A DNA stretch of 64,000 nt from Latrodectus hesperus (taxonomy: Eukaryota; Arthropoda; Arachnida; Araneae; Theridiidae): the NCBI GenBank assembly GCA_037975125.1, contig CM075852.1, positions 15,760,319 through 15,824,318 of the forward strand, written 5' to 3'. The position numbers and the translations under genes are program-made. A model generated the notes under the pieces. The model saw only the letters and a program-made list of their open reading frames with translations. It was not told the origin of the DNA and ran no database searches. How positions within the stretch are numbered: the stretch's first letter is position 1; each line of letters opens with the position of its first letter. This document shows, piece after piece, positions 1 through 12,415 of the stretch.

Positions 1-2140
1 GTGAACAAAAATGTTTCCAAATCTAATTTTAAAGCCATCCCAAATATTTTTTCATATGAAATACACTTGACATTTTCATTGAAATACCATCTGATTATTA
101 AATTATTCAAGATCATTGTTACTTTCCAGTTCACTGGGAATTCCAAAAGTAAAAAAATGCCCATTGAATGATCTGCAAATTCTTTCGCACGTTTGTGTTT
201 TAAAATGTTCAATTATAAGAGTTTCGTCAAGTAGTCTTGATATTCATATTTAAATTTGAAATCATTATCTGTTTGCAACTGCATGTTAATTAAATGGACT
301 TGCATCTTAAACTCGTCTCTTTGAAGATCCAACAACAAGTCCTTTCTGGGATACATTTGACTTCTTTTGACAAATTTCACACTAGTTAAAGTAAATCATC
401 ACTGTCTCATTAGTAACATGTCTGTACTTTTTTTGAAGTTCTTTTATCTTTCCATTTATACCACCATGGTAAATTGATAAGTGGGCTTCATGATGTGTTG
501 AAAAATGTTCTATAATACTGAAATAGCGTGAATCTGATATCAACAGAGACCGCTAATGACAGCTTGAGAACCCGTGTTGTTTAGCAACGGCATACTTCAT
601 GACAGTAGCCATGCAACGGTAGCCATGAACGAAATTTCAAAAAGTTATACTTCTATTCCATTCTCCATCACGAATTTTACGTTTATTAAGTTCTTTGATT
701 TCTGATAATGGTTAATGGTCAATTCGGCAACTAGATGTGGATATTGAATTCGACTTTCCGTCTAAACTTCGACAGATGAATGATAATGAGTAACATCTTT
801 CCATGACAACCAGATGGAGAAACGAAGCACTCTGGAAGAGAAGGGTAGTGGTTTCGATAATTGATCAATTCAAAGACCACCGTGCTGAGAAGACCCATGT
901 TTCCTCGGGTCCAATGTCGCAGCGTTATGTGTAATGGTAGTGAAAAGAAAGTTAACGGGTCAATTGTTGGACTCTTTAGTTGATCATGGTTCACATGAAT
1001 CGGTAGGTCGTGTTAAGTGGTTTTTATTGACAAAAATATGCAGCCGGAAACGTATCGTAATAATCTAACCTAAAATAGTCGGACTGTCCGAGATTACCTA
1101 TAAAGAATAATCTTTCCTTTCATTAGTTAGTCTTTAATCAAATAAACAATTATTTTCGTTGTATCATTCAAATAATAATGAAACTTGTTTCTGTCAGTTT
1201 CCTTTCATTTAATCAAAGACTTTTTATGGCAGCAATTATGATCATTCAGAATTGAATGAACTATTCCTTATATAATCATTCTTTCTGAGAAGTATTCATG
1301 GCGTATTAATTCCACGTCATCAAACCTGAGTAAAGAAATCTATTACTCAAGTACCATTAAGACCTGCTCTATTTGAACGCGAAAGTAGAAAGAGCTCTTG
1401 AAAGTAATTAAATAAAAACGCTTCATTCTTGCGATTATGTAATTACTTTCTGTAGTTTCTTCTTCTTCTTAATGTTTGGGAACACTTTAGCGTTTTTCTG
1501 ACACTTTTGCTGCCTCATTAACGGAAGAAAATTCAAGAATTGTATTTTTGACTTTTTTTCCCCCAAAATCTCGGGAAATTTTATGGAAAGGAAACTTTGA
1601 AAGTATTTCGCTAACGAATTTGTTTGTCTTTAATTTTTGTCTTGCAGTTTTCGTAGTCATAATGGTTTTAAGGTTTTTCTTAAGAATAAGGAACTAAAGT
1701 TTGTAAGATTTGATTTTACGATTCATTTATTGTTTTAGCGAACTGTGAAAATTCCGTATTTTGCATTGAAATCTGAAAATGTTGCATCGAATAAAATATC
1801 AAGGATATATGACCTTTGTTCAGAATAATGCTTGATGAAAAATACAGTTCCATCAGATTTCTTTGTTTCAATAAAAAATCTTACTTTTCAATATTGTTTT
1901 TAATTTTTTAAAAAAATTTTCTAATAAAGTCATTTTATTTCCTAAATTCAATAACATATATCTTATATATGGCTTATGGATCCTTGATTCTAAGTGTCTG
2001 TTCTCATTTCTCGCCTTTCTTATACAAACAAAACACATTAAGGAATCTATTGTTTCTAGTATTATTAGAGAAATTTTGTATCAGAGTCTCTTAGGATAGG
2101 AAATCGAGACCATTCTATATTTTATCTTTCACTAATTCTT
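1..2140. other. AT-rich non-coding stretch with one GC-raised island
   Basis: No gene is supported. Roughly 545-1000 has more even base composition than its surroundings and holds two X-box-like sites (listed separately) and an 87-codon minus-strand open frame at 731-994 with no recognisable domain. The rest is low-complexity AT-rich DNA with frequent stops in all frames. Confidence 0.5.
576..617. promoter_or_regulatory. Two RFX X-box-like sites
   Basis: Position 576-588 reads GTTGTTTAGCAAC and 605-617 reads GTAGCCATGCAAC. Both resemble the imperfect inverted repeat bound by RFX factors, with GTNNYY and RCAAC halves. They lie 16 bp apart in a GC-raised island, and a third partial copy (GGTAGCCATGAAC) follows at 618-630. 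X-boxes mark ciliary gene promoters in animals, but no transcript start or gene is visible nearby, so function is unproven. Confidence 0.25.
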
Positions 2141-2407
2141 GCAACTCTTCGTGGTAGTTCACGCTCCCAAGGCAAAGGTCCAAGTTTCGATCCTCGGGCT
2201 GGGCAAGGACGTCTCAGCCTTTCATCCTTTCAGTGGGTCGATAAACTGAGTACCAAGCATGCTTGAGAACTAAACATTGGGGGTTTCGCGTAAGGCTGAC
2301 CACCTCATATGCTTCGCACCCTAGGGCCTCTCGGTCAGGAAAACAGAGATGACCACTGTAGGCCTTGGTCCACATGGGCTGTCGTGCCACAGAGTTTAGT
2401 TTAGTAA
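2141..2407 (+). mobile_element. tRNA-derived SINE, family A, copy 1
   Basis: The sequence matches copies at 14545, 36100 (inverted) and 50961 along its length. Shared landmarks, in order, are a tRNA-like head with GTGGTAG and a box-B-like TTTCGATCCTC, then GGGCAAGG, TTTCATCC, GTGGGTCGATAAACTGAGTA, a GGCTGACCACCT block, GGCCTCTCGGTCAGGAAAAC and a 3' part ending in GTGCCACAGAGTT. An 8-bp TAATTCTT occurs on both sides (2133-2140 and 2408-2415) and may be the target-site duplication. The head lacks a clean box A, so this copy is probably inactive. The open frame inside is an accident of the repeat. Confidence 0.8.
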
Positions 2408-2415
2408 TAATTCTT

Positions 2416-3019
2416 ACTACCAAAATAAAATTCTCGTATTAGTATTGGTAGCGTAGCTTCATATATTGGTATATAATTTTAAAGCATATAAAAATCATTT
2501 TCTTGTAAAATTTTGAATAGTTTTTATTCAAATATTCAACCTGATTAACAAAACTCATTTTTGGTTGTGAAAATTAAAAAAAAAGGTACATAAAATTCAA
2601 AATTTCGTAAGAGAATAAATAAAAACGTTTTATTTTTGTTTCGATTTTCAGAATTATTTACCCAATTTATGAATTTTTCGTAAATCAAATGCTAATTATT
2701 TCATCATATCAATCTTTTCTCATAAAATTATTGATCTTTAAATTTTATCATTCATTTTTCAAAAATTTTTACAAGTTATATTATTTTTGTTTGAAAATCT
2801 CGAACCCGAATGAATGCATAGCCTAGCAACAAAACAAGATACAATTTTATTTCGTTAATTTGGGCGGAAAGATGTGTAATAAAAACAAAATCAGCCATGA
2901 TTAAGTGAGAATTCAAAAAAAACAAGAGAGGAATTTAGATCTCTTTTAGTAAATCCTATCTTTTATTTTTTTAAAGAAATGTATTGTACCGCTTAAACTT
3001 TATGGTTCATAGTGCAATA
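2416..3019. other. AT-rich, nothing recognised
   Basis: Low-complexity AT-rich sequence with homopolymer A and T runs. No open frame, RNA or repeat structure that I can support. Confidence 0.5.
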
Positions 3020-3260
3020 AAAAGTAATGCAGTTTAGTCTTTTTTTCTGCTGGCTAAGAGCACTCGCACCAAGATTTCTACATTAAATTCTTGAAGGCTT
3101 CTACGAGAGTCTTCAGAAAAAGAACAGGAAGGAAGTGTTAATGGCTTTCGCGCCATAAAAACTCTTTATCACCATGGCTTTAAAGCGATGAAAAGCTTTT
3201 CGACGTGATATTCATGAATTGGAATTGACAGACCATGACCCGGCTTTTTTATACGATCTT
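3020..3260. other. GC-raised island, possible conserved non-coding element
   Basis: A block of balanced composition between AT-rich flanks, with no repeat similarity to other parts of the window and no useful open frame. It could be an enhancer or an old unrecognised repeat; the sequence alone cannot decide. Confidence 0.3.
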
Positions 3261-3869
3261 ATTCCGTGTTATATTTTTCTAACTTCTTTTATACACAATT
3301 TTGAATATATTTTCCCATGTAAGCATTAATAGCAAGTCAAAAAATGTTTCTTGTGACAGAAATAAACATTGATACTTCAAACTTTTACTATCGCTATTTC
3401 GTGGAATATATAATATTTCAATCTGTGTACCAAATTTATTAATTTTTGGAATATTATACATTGTTTAAAGAAATTAATAAAGCAAACAAAAAAAGTACAT
3501 AAATCTGATGCTCGAAATCTGTACATTCTCATGAAAGGATGAATATGCTTGTAATAAAATGCAATATAAACACAAAAATTTTCATGGATGTCTTAATTCT
3601 TTGAAACGATAGAAAAGACATTGCTTGATTTTATTTGTTTGTCACAATCACAAAGAAGAAACATAAAAAATGCTTCAAGTCTACAATAAATGACAAAACA
3701 CACATACTTTGGAAATGATCTAAAATTTTTAATTTATAGACCCCTTAAACAGCTAAAACTGCTGACTCCCATTTTGCGTAAATAAGATGAGATTTTCGTT
3801 AAAACTGCGAATAACTTTTTCACTTCTCAGAAAGTATGATTTCAAAATCTTATACTTTATAAAGAGGCT

Positions 3870-4140
3870 TTGGCATCACCTCAAGTCGTTATCTGAGTGT
3901 TTCTTGAACACAAACCGAAGATATTTATGTCCGGAGAACTTGCTGGTCCCTCCATACAGAATCTGGTTTTAAGCATGTTCTTCACAAAGCAAACAGCATG
4001 AGATGTTCTACTGTCATGCATTAAAAGGAAGGAGTCATGAATGGTTGCGGTGTAAGATATGACATTTGAAATCTCAATATCTCATTTGCATTCCTTTGTG
4101 CGTCAAATTACCATCACTGCTTATACGTGGTGTATTTTAT
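3870..4140 (-). pseudogene. Tc1-type (IS630/Tc1/mariner) transposase remnant
   Basis: On the minus strand, fragments in reading frame recall the DDE core of Tc1-like transposases: GNLT followed by an NEIL-like segment, then HDSRTSHA where the family has QDNARPH, and about 30 residues later PASSPDINIFG where the family has PAxSPDLNPIE. The spacing between the second aspartate motif and SPD-N fits the DD34E class. The final catalytic glutamate is replaced by glycine, and stops and frame changes interrupt both sides, so it is dead. No inverted terminal repeats were found. Family assignment rests on motif order only; subfamily is unknown. Confidence 0.6.
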
Positions 4141-4321
4141 CACCTCATGATATCTTGACATCAAAGCAATACACACTATTGTCCAACATGTTAGAAGCAA
4201 TGCCCAGATTAAGGCTACTTTGGATTGCTTAAATAGAAATGCTTTATTATGTTTCCTGAATAAGCTCTCTTTTTTCATCTGAGTATCATAACTTTTTCTG
4301 TCTCGAAGAACTTAACAAAAT

Positions 4322-4960
4322 AGAAAGCTCATCAATTACTGTTTGTAGCACTAAGATTACCTTAACCTAGTCTATCTTGTCATTTGTTTTTCTCGGTATC
4401 GATTCTACAATCTTGAAATAGCCATTCATATATTCCCAAAAACATTTACTAGACTTCTTTATCATTTTTCTATTCATAAAATATTTAGTTCATCAATTGA
4501 TGCTGTACCACATAGATGACCTTGTCCTGGTCAATCTTGTTATGCGTTTTTAATTCCACAATCTTGGAAGATTTTCAGCGGCATGCACTAGAATTCTTAC
4601 TGTTGCAAAATATTTAGTTTAAAATTGATATTTTTGCATGCAGGAGACATTTGTCCTGGTCGATCTTGTTCTTTGTTACTTAGAATCAATTCCACAAAAT
4701 TGAAACGGCTCTTCTTACCTTTTCAATGGCATTCCTTATGACTTTTCTGTTAGCAAAATATTTAGTACATCAATCGCTACAGTAGCATACAGAAGACTTT
4801 GTCCTGGTCAATCTTGATCTTTGTTTCTTGGAATGGATTCCATAAACGTAAAATGACCCTTTTTCCCTTTTCAATGACATCCGTTAGGATTCTTTATAAT
4901 TTTCCTAAATTAATGTTATTTGACAATACGCTAAGCCATGAGTCCTGGTAAATGATGTTG
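4322..4960. repeat. Degenerate tandem repeat, about 130-165 bp period
   Basis: A unit containing a TCATCAATT-like start, a CATAGA/AGACTTTGTCC block and GTCCTGGTCAATCTTG recurs at about 4322, 4485, 4614, 4761 and (partial) 4914. The links AAAATATTTAGT and TTTTCAATG(A/G)CAT also recur. Units differ at many positions, so the array is old. It lies directly upstream, in minus-strand sense, of the Tc1-type remnant and might be part of that element, though it has no matching copy elsewhere in the window. Confidence 0.7.
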
Positions 4961-7900
4961 GGAACATTTACTAATCCCTTTTTCTCAAATTAAAAAAAAA
5001 AACTGGTTTTACATCAGAAACAATTAAAAAAAGAAGCTTCTGCTAAATTATGATTTTGGATTTTTATTCTTTTTGTGGTTTTCATATACTCCTTTTCTTG
5101 TTTTCTTTGATTTGTAGATGATTATTCTTATATGAGACTCTATAGTTTCTAGACAAACAGCAACTTTGATATGTTATCTTATTAATAATACGTATCAGAA
5201 ATATTTTTCATGTGTAAATAATGAAATTATTTATGTTAATTTTGATAAAACAATAAATATAGTGTGAATTATTCTTAGAGGTTAATGAAGAAAAATTTAA
5301 ATTACACTTTTATTATTAATAACCTTTCTTCATTTAAATGTTTGTCTATTATATTTACTTCTTCCTATTAAAATAATAAACCTCACATTTATACTAACTT
5401 ATGTGCTGAATTAAACAGTTTTATTTTGCTTAAAGCAATTTTTAAGTAAAAATGTTGCAGAATCTATGATAAATTTCCACCAAGAAAGGACACATTGGTT
5501 AGAAGTTATAGTTACTGCTACAACTTCCATTACCGCCTAAAAAACAAGCCTTTTTGTGGAACAGTAAGTCCATTATTGTCTGAAGTGCTGTGAATGTTTA
5601 ATATTTATCTTATGTTCACGATAAACTTTCCTTGAATTAAACCAACTCGGCTTCCGTTTCTCTTTTTATTTTATTTCACGATGATAGCTGCTTATAAATT
5701 GAGTAGGTAGTACATTTTTGCTTCCAAGTACTAATTCTTGAAATACCATTCGATATGGGAATCTGTCAACTACTTATGAAAATTTGATAAGAATTTAATT
5801 GGATGTAATACGATAGTGTAGGTCGAACAGTTATTTTTATTTGCTGATCTAATTTTTTATCGATTTATGTACTTTTTTGGTATTGGATGATTGGAATAAA
5901 ATGTGTTTTTGTTTCTTCAACTGAAGAAACTATAATTGAATTATTAATTTTTGGTGACTTTTCATAAAAAAGTACAGTTAATTTACTATTTCTTATTTGT
6001 GAAACTTAGTGCTATTTGCTTTCTTTTCTAACTTTCGAGTAAGTAGTATTTTTACTGTACATTTTGTGGTAAAATTTATATTACATATTTGCTTGAGCAA
6101 ACTGAATAAAATTCATTGTAAAGTTATCGAAAAAAAGAAATAATTACATAGAAAATATTAGTTAAATATTTCAATATGATATTAAAGATATCTTCGATTT
6201 CGTCCTGTTAAGTTTCTTGTTTTTTAAATGTTAAAAGGAGCAAAAATTATAACAATTAGTTTTCAAACAATTTAACATCTTTCTATATTTTAAATATAAA
6301 AAAGTTCGACTAAATTTTCACATTATTATTTTAAAATTGCTGAGTTATGAATTGATTTATATTTATTAGTTAAATTGTCTGTAAATAACTAAAAAGTTGT
6401 CTTTGATTTCCAAAATTTTGAAAAAATTGTGTGATTGTAACACAAAATCAAGGTATAACACAAATATTGATTAAAAATGGCAGATTCTGACGGAAATATT
6501 ATTATTGACTTAAAAATTTTAAAATGAATTTTTCCATCTTTATATCGATTATCACTTCTAAATCGATGTATACGATATTTTGTATTATTCTAGAGTAATG
6601 AATGCACTTTACCTTTTATCTGTCTGTAATCTCATACCAAAGTAAATAACGAAATACGATGTACATCTGTTAATAAAAACAAATAAAATAATATTGCAAC
6701 ATGTAACAATTATAATTAGGAAATTATAAAAAATGAATGTTATTTATTTCTACTTATATTGGTCAGAATTTCCATAGGAAACTTTACGATTTACTGTCAG
6801 CTAAAAGAAAAGTACCTACAAAACAGTTATTCTTTACTTTGAACAGAAATGTTTTTAAAGACAGTAAATATATTTGTTTTTAATAAATATATTTTAATAC
6901 ATTTATTAATCATTTTTAATATATTTATTTACGAACAAAGAAAACATAGCATTTAAGTTGATTCAGTATTTGTGCGTCTGCTAAATGGAAACTTTAATTT
7001 ACTGAAGTTTATTTTAAAAAAATGTAACAGATTTTAAAGATTTTATTTAACAGAAAGTTTATTTTAAAAACAATACGCGTAAATGGGCAAATACTGTTTA
7101 AAAATATTTCATGCTATGTATCAAATGTATCGCTCTAAATACTGTAAGTTGCATTTAATCTATATTTGTGAATTACCAAAAATAACAATATTATGGCATA
7201 GCATTCATTACTTTTAAACAATGATTCTGTTTTAAATTGTTTTCTTTATTGTAATAAAAGGTAAATTAGTACCATTGTTTTTGAAAATAACATTATGAAT
7301 TATAGTGTAAGCATCATATAAATATTTTAAAATTCTACGAGAATGGGGAACATTTAGCAATAAATAAACCGAATAATTACTACCTACGAAAAAGGCTCTT
7401 TTTCTTAAATTATGTATCTCTTGAAACATTAATAAGATTATTCTTTGTTTCTTAAACATTCATACTTCATTTTTGAAAAGCTTGATATTTATTTCACCGA
7501 AGTAAATAAACTGAATCAAAAAAAATTCCAAGCAGTGTAAACAAACTTGATATAGCACCAGAAGGTACAAAATATATACCATGAATCTAAAGAACCACCA
7601 AATCGATTCTGTCACTTTTGTCCATGAAAAAATACCTTTCTCTTTAGGTTATTCATGGGTAGTAATCAATTACTTCCATTATACGTGTCTTATCATGAAA
7701 AAAAACCTTTCATGCCACTTGAAAAATTGAAAAAACTTGATTAAAAGCTCCATCCGGAAAATTTTTAAGCGATTTACTCCAGAATTCCCTTCAAAAAATG
7801 GATACGGTATGAAGAGATTTTTTAAATATGAACGGATGATGATGAAATAAAGCCATTAATATTTCAAAATTTTCAAAAACGGCCCTGCTTTTGGGAAATA

Positions 7901-8669
7901 ATGGAAGGATATATTTAGAATTTTCTCCCTACAAATATTTATTGAGTTACGGATGCTGGGGAAAAAGAGAAAGCTTGCTAGCAAATTTTCATATTAGGAT
8001 GCGGAATGGGGATTTTTTGAAGATTCTCCCCACTTGAATATTCATTGATTTTTTTTCCAGGGGTAGTTTATTTTATTATGTGCACTGGGAAATTTTCAAC
8101 CACTTTGGAATATATTAAAGTGTTGCGGGAGTTAAGTGGAGGGTGCTTCTTGTGTTCTAGTTCTTCCGTTGTATATTTATGAAAGGGGTACTCAAACTTC
8201 ATACAGTTGTCAATGTACCAAATCGTTGAACGGTTTTAAAGTTTTATTCCCGCATTTTTAATGAGACATCTTTGTCAATCAAAAATCGGATGGCACATTC
8301 AGATTCAATCTAAATTAAATATTCATGCCAATATTCAAATTCGCTCTCTGGAGGTTTATGAAATTCAAATTGTGGAAGTTCAAATTGTGTTGCATGGTTT
8401 TTAAGATTCGGAGAAATATTTTGAGCTTATTCTTTAACATGTGAAATAATTCACAGATGAATTAAATAACTTTCTAATCCTAGTAAGAATCGAAACATTG
8501 GTAGTATACAGACCACTTATTTGATATATTATATAACATATTTGTAAAAAAAGAATTGCGTTTTGTATATCAAGAATAAACTCAAAATTTTTAATGGTTC
8601 AAAAAATTATATCTAACAATGATTGAATATTTCACAATGTATCTTGATAAAAGTTATTCTTTTACTGTG
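4961..8669. other. Long AT-rich stretch, nothing recognised
   Basis: Extremely AT-rich with many short direct and inverted AT repeats. The part at about 7760-8290 is slightly less biased and shows two loosely similar blocks (near 7900 and 8010, sharing GGAAT.., TTCTCCC and AATATTCATTGA-like words), a possible decayed duplication. No gene is supported. Confidence 0.5.
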
Positions 8670-8680
8670 ATATATATATA

Positions 8681-8750
<70 letters not shown>
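8670..8750. repeat. (TA)n microsatellite
   Basis: Nearly pure TA dinucleotide run with one interruption near 8686. Confidence 0.97.
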
Positions 8751-9551
8751 CTCTGCCTTTTATTTACTTATAAGAAACGATTTTGTCTATCAACTTCACA
8801 TGTTTAATATTTTGTGTACTTCCTAAAATGCTCAATATGGAACAATGTCCTTATAACGTATTCATCTGTAAAATATTCTTGTTTGTTTCCTTCAGTTGGT
8901 GTGTTTATTTCACTTCGTAATTTACTAGTCTACATCATGTTTGTGTCAGAAATATACATAATATCTTTGACGTGTAAGTAATTAATAACTAATGACTCAA
9001 GATTTAGATTCTTACAATCAAAAATTTCTTTGAAATACCACAAATGGAAAACAATAAAGACATATCTTATTTTTCTTTAGTTCTTAGATTATAGCCTTAG
9101 TTTACAATAGCTTGAAATAATAAAATAAACTTTAGTTATCAGAGATATCTGTTCTTGAAATGTATATCTTTTACTTCGTTAAATAATTTACTATTTTTAT
9201 TTATCGTTATTTAAGTCGATCTTTGATAAAGGGTTATATATTGTCCTATATATTAAATATGACTACTGAATTAAATGTAGACTACCATAACAAAAAATTT
9301 TAAATCAATGTAAAGAATATACTTATATCGTTCTAAGTTGATTGCTTGTAATGCTTTTGGTGTATAATAAACAATTTTTAAAATCTAATATATAGTGTTT
9401 CTACTGTTTTTTACTATAAATATTTTTTATAAATTATGTATGGTCTCGAAGTTGCTTTAATCCACGTGTCTAAAAATTTAGGTTTCAAAAATTGCTGAAA
9501 GTTTTCGCATTTTCTTTAAATCACACTATATTACAGATTGATGTGTTTACG
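8751..9551. other. AT-rich, nothing recognised
   Basis: No open frame, repeat copy or RNA gene that I can support. Confidence 0.5.

Positions 9552-9580
<29 letters not shown>
9552..9580. repeat. (TA)n microsatellite, short
   Basis: A pure TA run of about 28 bp that continues into CATACATA. Confidence 0.95.
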
Positions 9581-9583
<3 letters not shown>

Positions 9584-10387
9584 CATAAAATATCTTTAAT
9601 AAAGATAAATATTTTAAAATGTATGAATTTAAAATAAGTATAAGTATTCTAATTAGGAAATAAAACCTTTTAATGTATAATACCAAAATAATGATAATTC
9701 TTTATTTATCTCATCTTTTAATAGTTACTCCTGTTTTTTTTCTATTTAATATTAAAATATAATTTTATAAATCTGCATAATTGTGTGATTTCGATTCCTT
9801 TATGGTTCAAAATATAATCGTACATATTTACTTATTTTTGTTACTTATTACTTATTATTTACTTACATATTTACTTATTATACCAAACTATAAATGCTAA
9901 AGATCTTCAATTTATAAAAGGAATTTTTTTTCAAATTCTTTTATTAAAGAAATCAATTTTCATTATTTCTCATTGATTTTATGAGGCAGTAAAATATTTT
10001 TGTGAAGATTCCCTATCATACAATCAATATTTTTCTTACCAAAATGTTTTCACCCAAGGTAATATTTTTATGGATCCTATAAAAACTGGACTTCCTCCTC
10101 ACTTCTCTTTTATGGGTAGCCTTATTATCAAGAAATTTCATTTAGACAACGATAGACTGAGATAAGAAATCGTAAAACAAGTTTTAAAATGAAATTTTTC
10201 TAAAAAGACATTAGCACGTGATCGGGAAACATTTATAAAAGCACATTAATAAGAATACAGTCGTTTCTTGTCAATTATTGAGTTCCAAAGGAGAATCCAT
10301 CAATGTTTATCATTATTTAAAGCTTCCTTGATGTGTTAGATAATTTGAGTGTTAGGTAACTCTAACGAGATATAAATAATTCCATTG
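9581..10387. other. AT-rich, nothing recognised
   Basis: AT-rich sequence. TTACTTATTA words are repeated around 9830-9890, and nothing else stands out. Confidence 0.5.
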
Positions 10388-10960
10388 TTATTAACCATAA
10401 AATGGTTGTTTCTTTCGTTACAGTTGAGATCATGAGTACTTCACTTTATTATTATTCTCATTGGTTTAAAATATCCATGACGTCAGATGAAGTTTCATCC
10501 ACGTCACATCGTATTGGTCGGTGTTGTAAATATGAATTGTCGACGAATTTGCCGCTTTCCTTCAAATCACATTCTTCGGGCAGCAGCAAACAAGTCGAAG
10601 TTCACCATTGAATGGTTGATAATATTGTTGAAGTTGAATTTGTTTATAAAATGATTTCTTCTATAAGTGCCAAAGCATCGGTTTGAGAAACCGTTTTCTA
10701 TTGATTTAAGCCATTAACACATGGGCAATAGAACAACAGAAAAAGCAAAACGAAAAAGACAAGACAAAACGTCCACTTCATGGTTAGATTAAATCGCTTT
10801 AGGACGATTTAAAGTTTTAAAAATTTCATTAAGTAATAAAATTCTAAATTAATAATTGCAGTATTTATGGACAATCTCTTTTGAATTTTAAGACTATTGC
10901 CTTGCTTACGCCGACATTAAAAATTTTTTTTAATCTCTCTTTTGCTTTAATGTGATATTA
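10388..10960 (+). repeat. Unclassified dispersed repeat (family U), copy 1
   Basis: This stretch aligns by eye with 48363-48892 over most of its length, in the same orientation. Shared landmarks are TTATTAACCATAAA, TTCTCATTGGTTTAAAATAT, CATGACGTCAGAT, CCACGTCACA, a CTTCAAATC/TTCTTCG block, CAAAGCATCGGTT, AACACxTxGxCAATAG and ATTCTAAATTAATAATTGCAG. Two CRE-like ACGTCA motifs flank a GATGAA-GT-TTCATC inverted repeat. There is no protein-coding capacity beyond a 69-codon accidental frame. It could be a solo LTR, a non-autonomous DNA element or an old segmental duplication; I could not find terminal repeats. Confidence 0.75.
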
Positions 10961-11279
10961 TTTGACTGCCGAATTTTGCTGAAAGAAAGAACTAAATACA
11001 TCCAATCATATTTTTCCCCGTTACATAAGCGAAATAGACATTGGATCTTAAGAAAATTATATAATTTTACCTGGATATATCTTCGTAGTGGGATGATTTC
11101 ACGAGATCGGATCAAATAAGTTATTTTACTTCGACATTTTTAATTTCATGCTAATTAAAAAAAATGGAAAAATTCATTTTTGAAATTTTTCTACTTTTAC
11201 TCTTTTAATAATAAATATAATTTTAGTAACTCTTTTTTTTAAAAAATTTCTACTAGAGAATGCATCATCTATATTTATT
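10961..11279. other. AT-rich, nothing recognised
   Basis: May be a highly diverged continuation of family U (weak similarity near 11150-11210 to 49020-49075), but this is not certain. Confidence 0.35.
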
Positions 11280-11600
11280 CATCCTATTTTCTATCTAACA
11301 AGTAGATATATTGGATTAAATAGAGAAAATGCTCTTCCATAGCTAAAGGAGATCTCGTGTACCATCTCCTTATGTCACTAGAAAAGCTGATTGTGAGAGA
11401 CCGCCCATAAAGTTGCCACGGGAGACGCAAATGGCTCCAACTTCGTGAATTTCGGGTAAAGTTACTGCCTTCCTCTGTCGCATCCCCTGCCATGAAATAT
11501 GGGATAAAATCGTTGACAAAGTAATAATGTAGAAATTACCCCGTATCGAAGGCAGGAAATAACTTTCTCTAATAACCAAGTAGATGGAACATTTGCCATC
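11280..11600. other. GC-raised island, possible conserved non-coding element
   Basis: Balanced composition with overlapping short minus-strand open frames (69 codons each at 11284-11493 and 11370-11579) in two different frames, neither with a known domain. It has no similarity to other parts of the window. An enhancer-like element or an unrecognised exon are both possible. Confidence 0.3.
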
Positions 11601-11802
11601 ATTGATAATGGTAAACAGATATCGAAATTAGATGGAAACTTAAGAGAAAATTCTTTTTGGAGAATAATAAGAAATGATTTAACAAATTATTTTAAAAAAT
11701 AATTTTTAAGAATATATAAAACAAAATATTAAATAGTAATTTCTTGTATAAGGTTTTTTCAATAATAGAATTGTTTTTGAAATTTTTCTTCTCTACATAC
11801 AG

Positions 11803-11945
11803 CAAGATTGGCTGTTGAATTTCTTGAACAAAGTGATAGAATATACGCCCGAGATGTACCTGATCCAGCTGCCCGTGACTTTTATGCGCATTTTAATATA
11901 AAAAAATTTACGTATACTTCATTTTCATTCTTAAGAAGAGATTAA
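11803..11945 (+). other. Exon-like open stretch, unassigned
   Basis: A pyrimidine-rich tract ending in CTACATACAG at 11802 looks like a splice acceptor. It is followed by an open frame (first full codon 11805, stop 11943) that encodes polar and charged residues including EFLEQSDRIYARDVPD and ARDFYAHFN. The first part is less AT-biased than its surroundings. No good splice donor follows; GTATAC at about 11911 is only moderate. I do not recognise the product. It may be an exon, an old transposon fragment or chance. Confidence 0.2.
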
Positions 11946-12415
11946 TGGGGCTTTAAAGGCATTTTTTATGATTCCAAGAAATGAATGTTTCGAAAAATAC
12001 AATCTTTGGAATATTTACCTATAAAAGTGCATTGATGTTGGAGAGGACTATACAGAATACTCCAGGTTTTCAAGATATTCTAATTTTTAAATCTTATTTA
12101 TTATATTTCTTATAGTATAAAAGCTAAGTTTTAAACTATAATTTTTTAAATTTTGCCTCATCTAAAAATTTTTAGTGTTCTTCGTCATATAAAGACATAG
12201 AAAATTGTTTTTAATTCAGATTATGTTCAATATGTTTTTATAACCTATGTGATCCTACTATATATAAAAACATTTAAGTAAGTATCGTACTTTTATTTCA
12301 TGGGTATTAAATTTCTTGATGATCTAAAGTAGAAGGGAAATGTTCTTTTTATTAAATTAACAGAAATAAATCTTTCAGTGAAATTTCCCTTTCATGTTTC
12401 GATGTAATAACTATT
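11946..12415. other. AT-rich, nothing recognised
   Basis: No supported feature. Confidence 0.5.

Noticed and set aside
4322..4960. CRISPR-like array
   Set aside because: Units are long, diverged, without constant repeats or unique spacers, and the genome is eukaryotic.
8670..8750. AT-rich tract as a replication origin or scaffold attachment site
   Set aside because: It is a plain TA microsatellite like several others; nothing else supports such a role.
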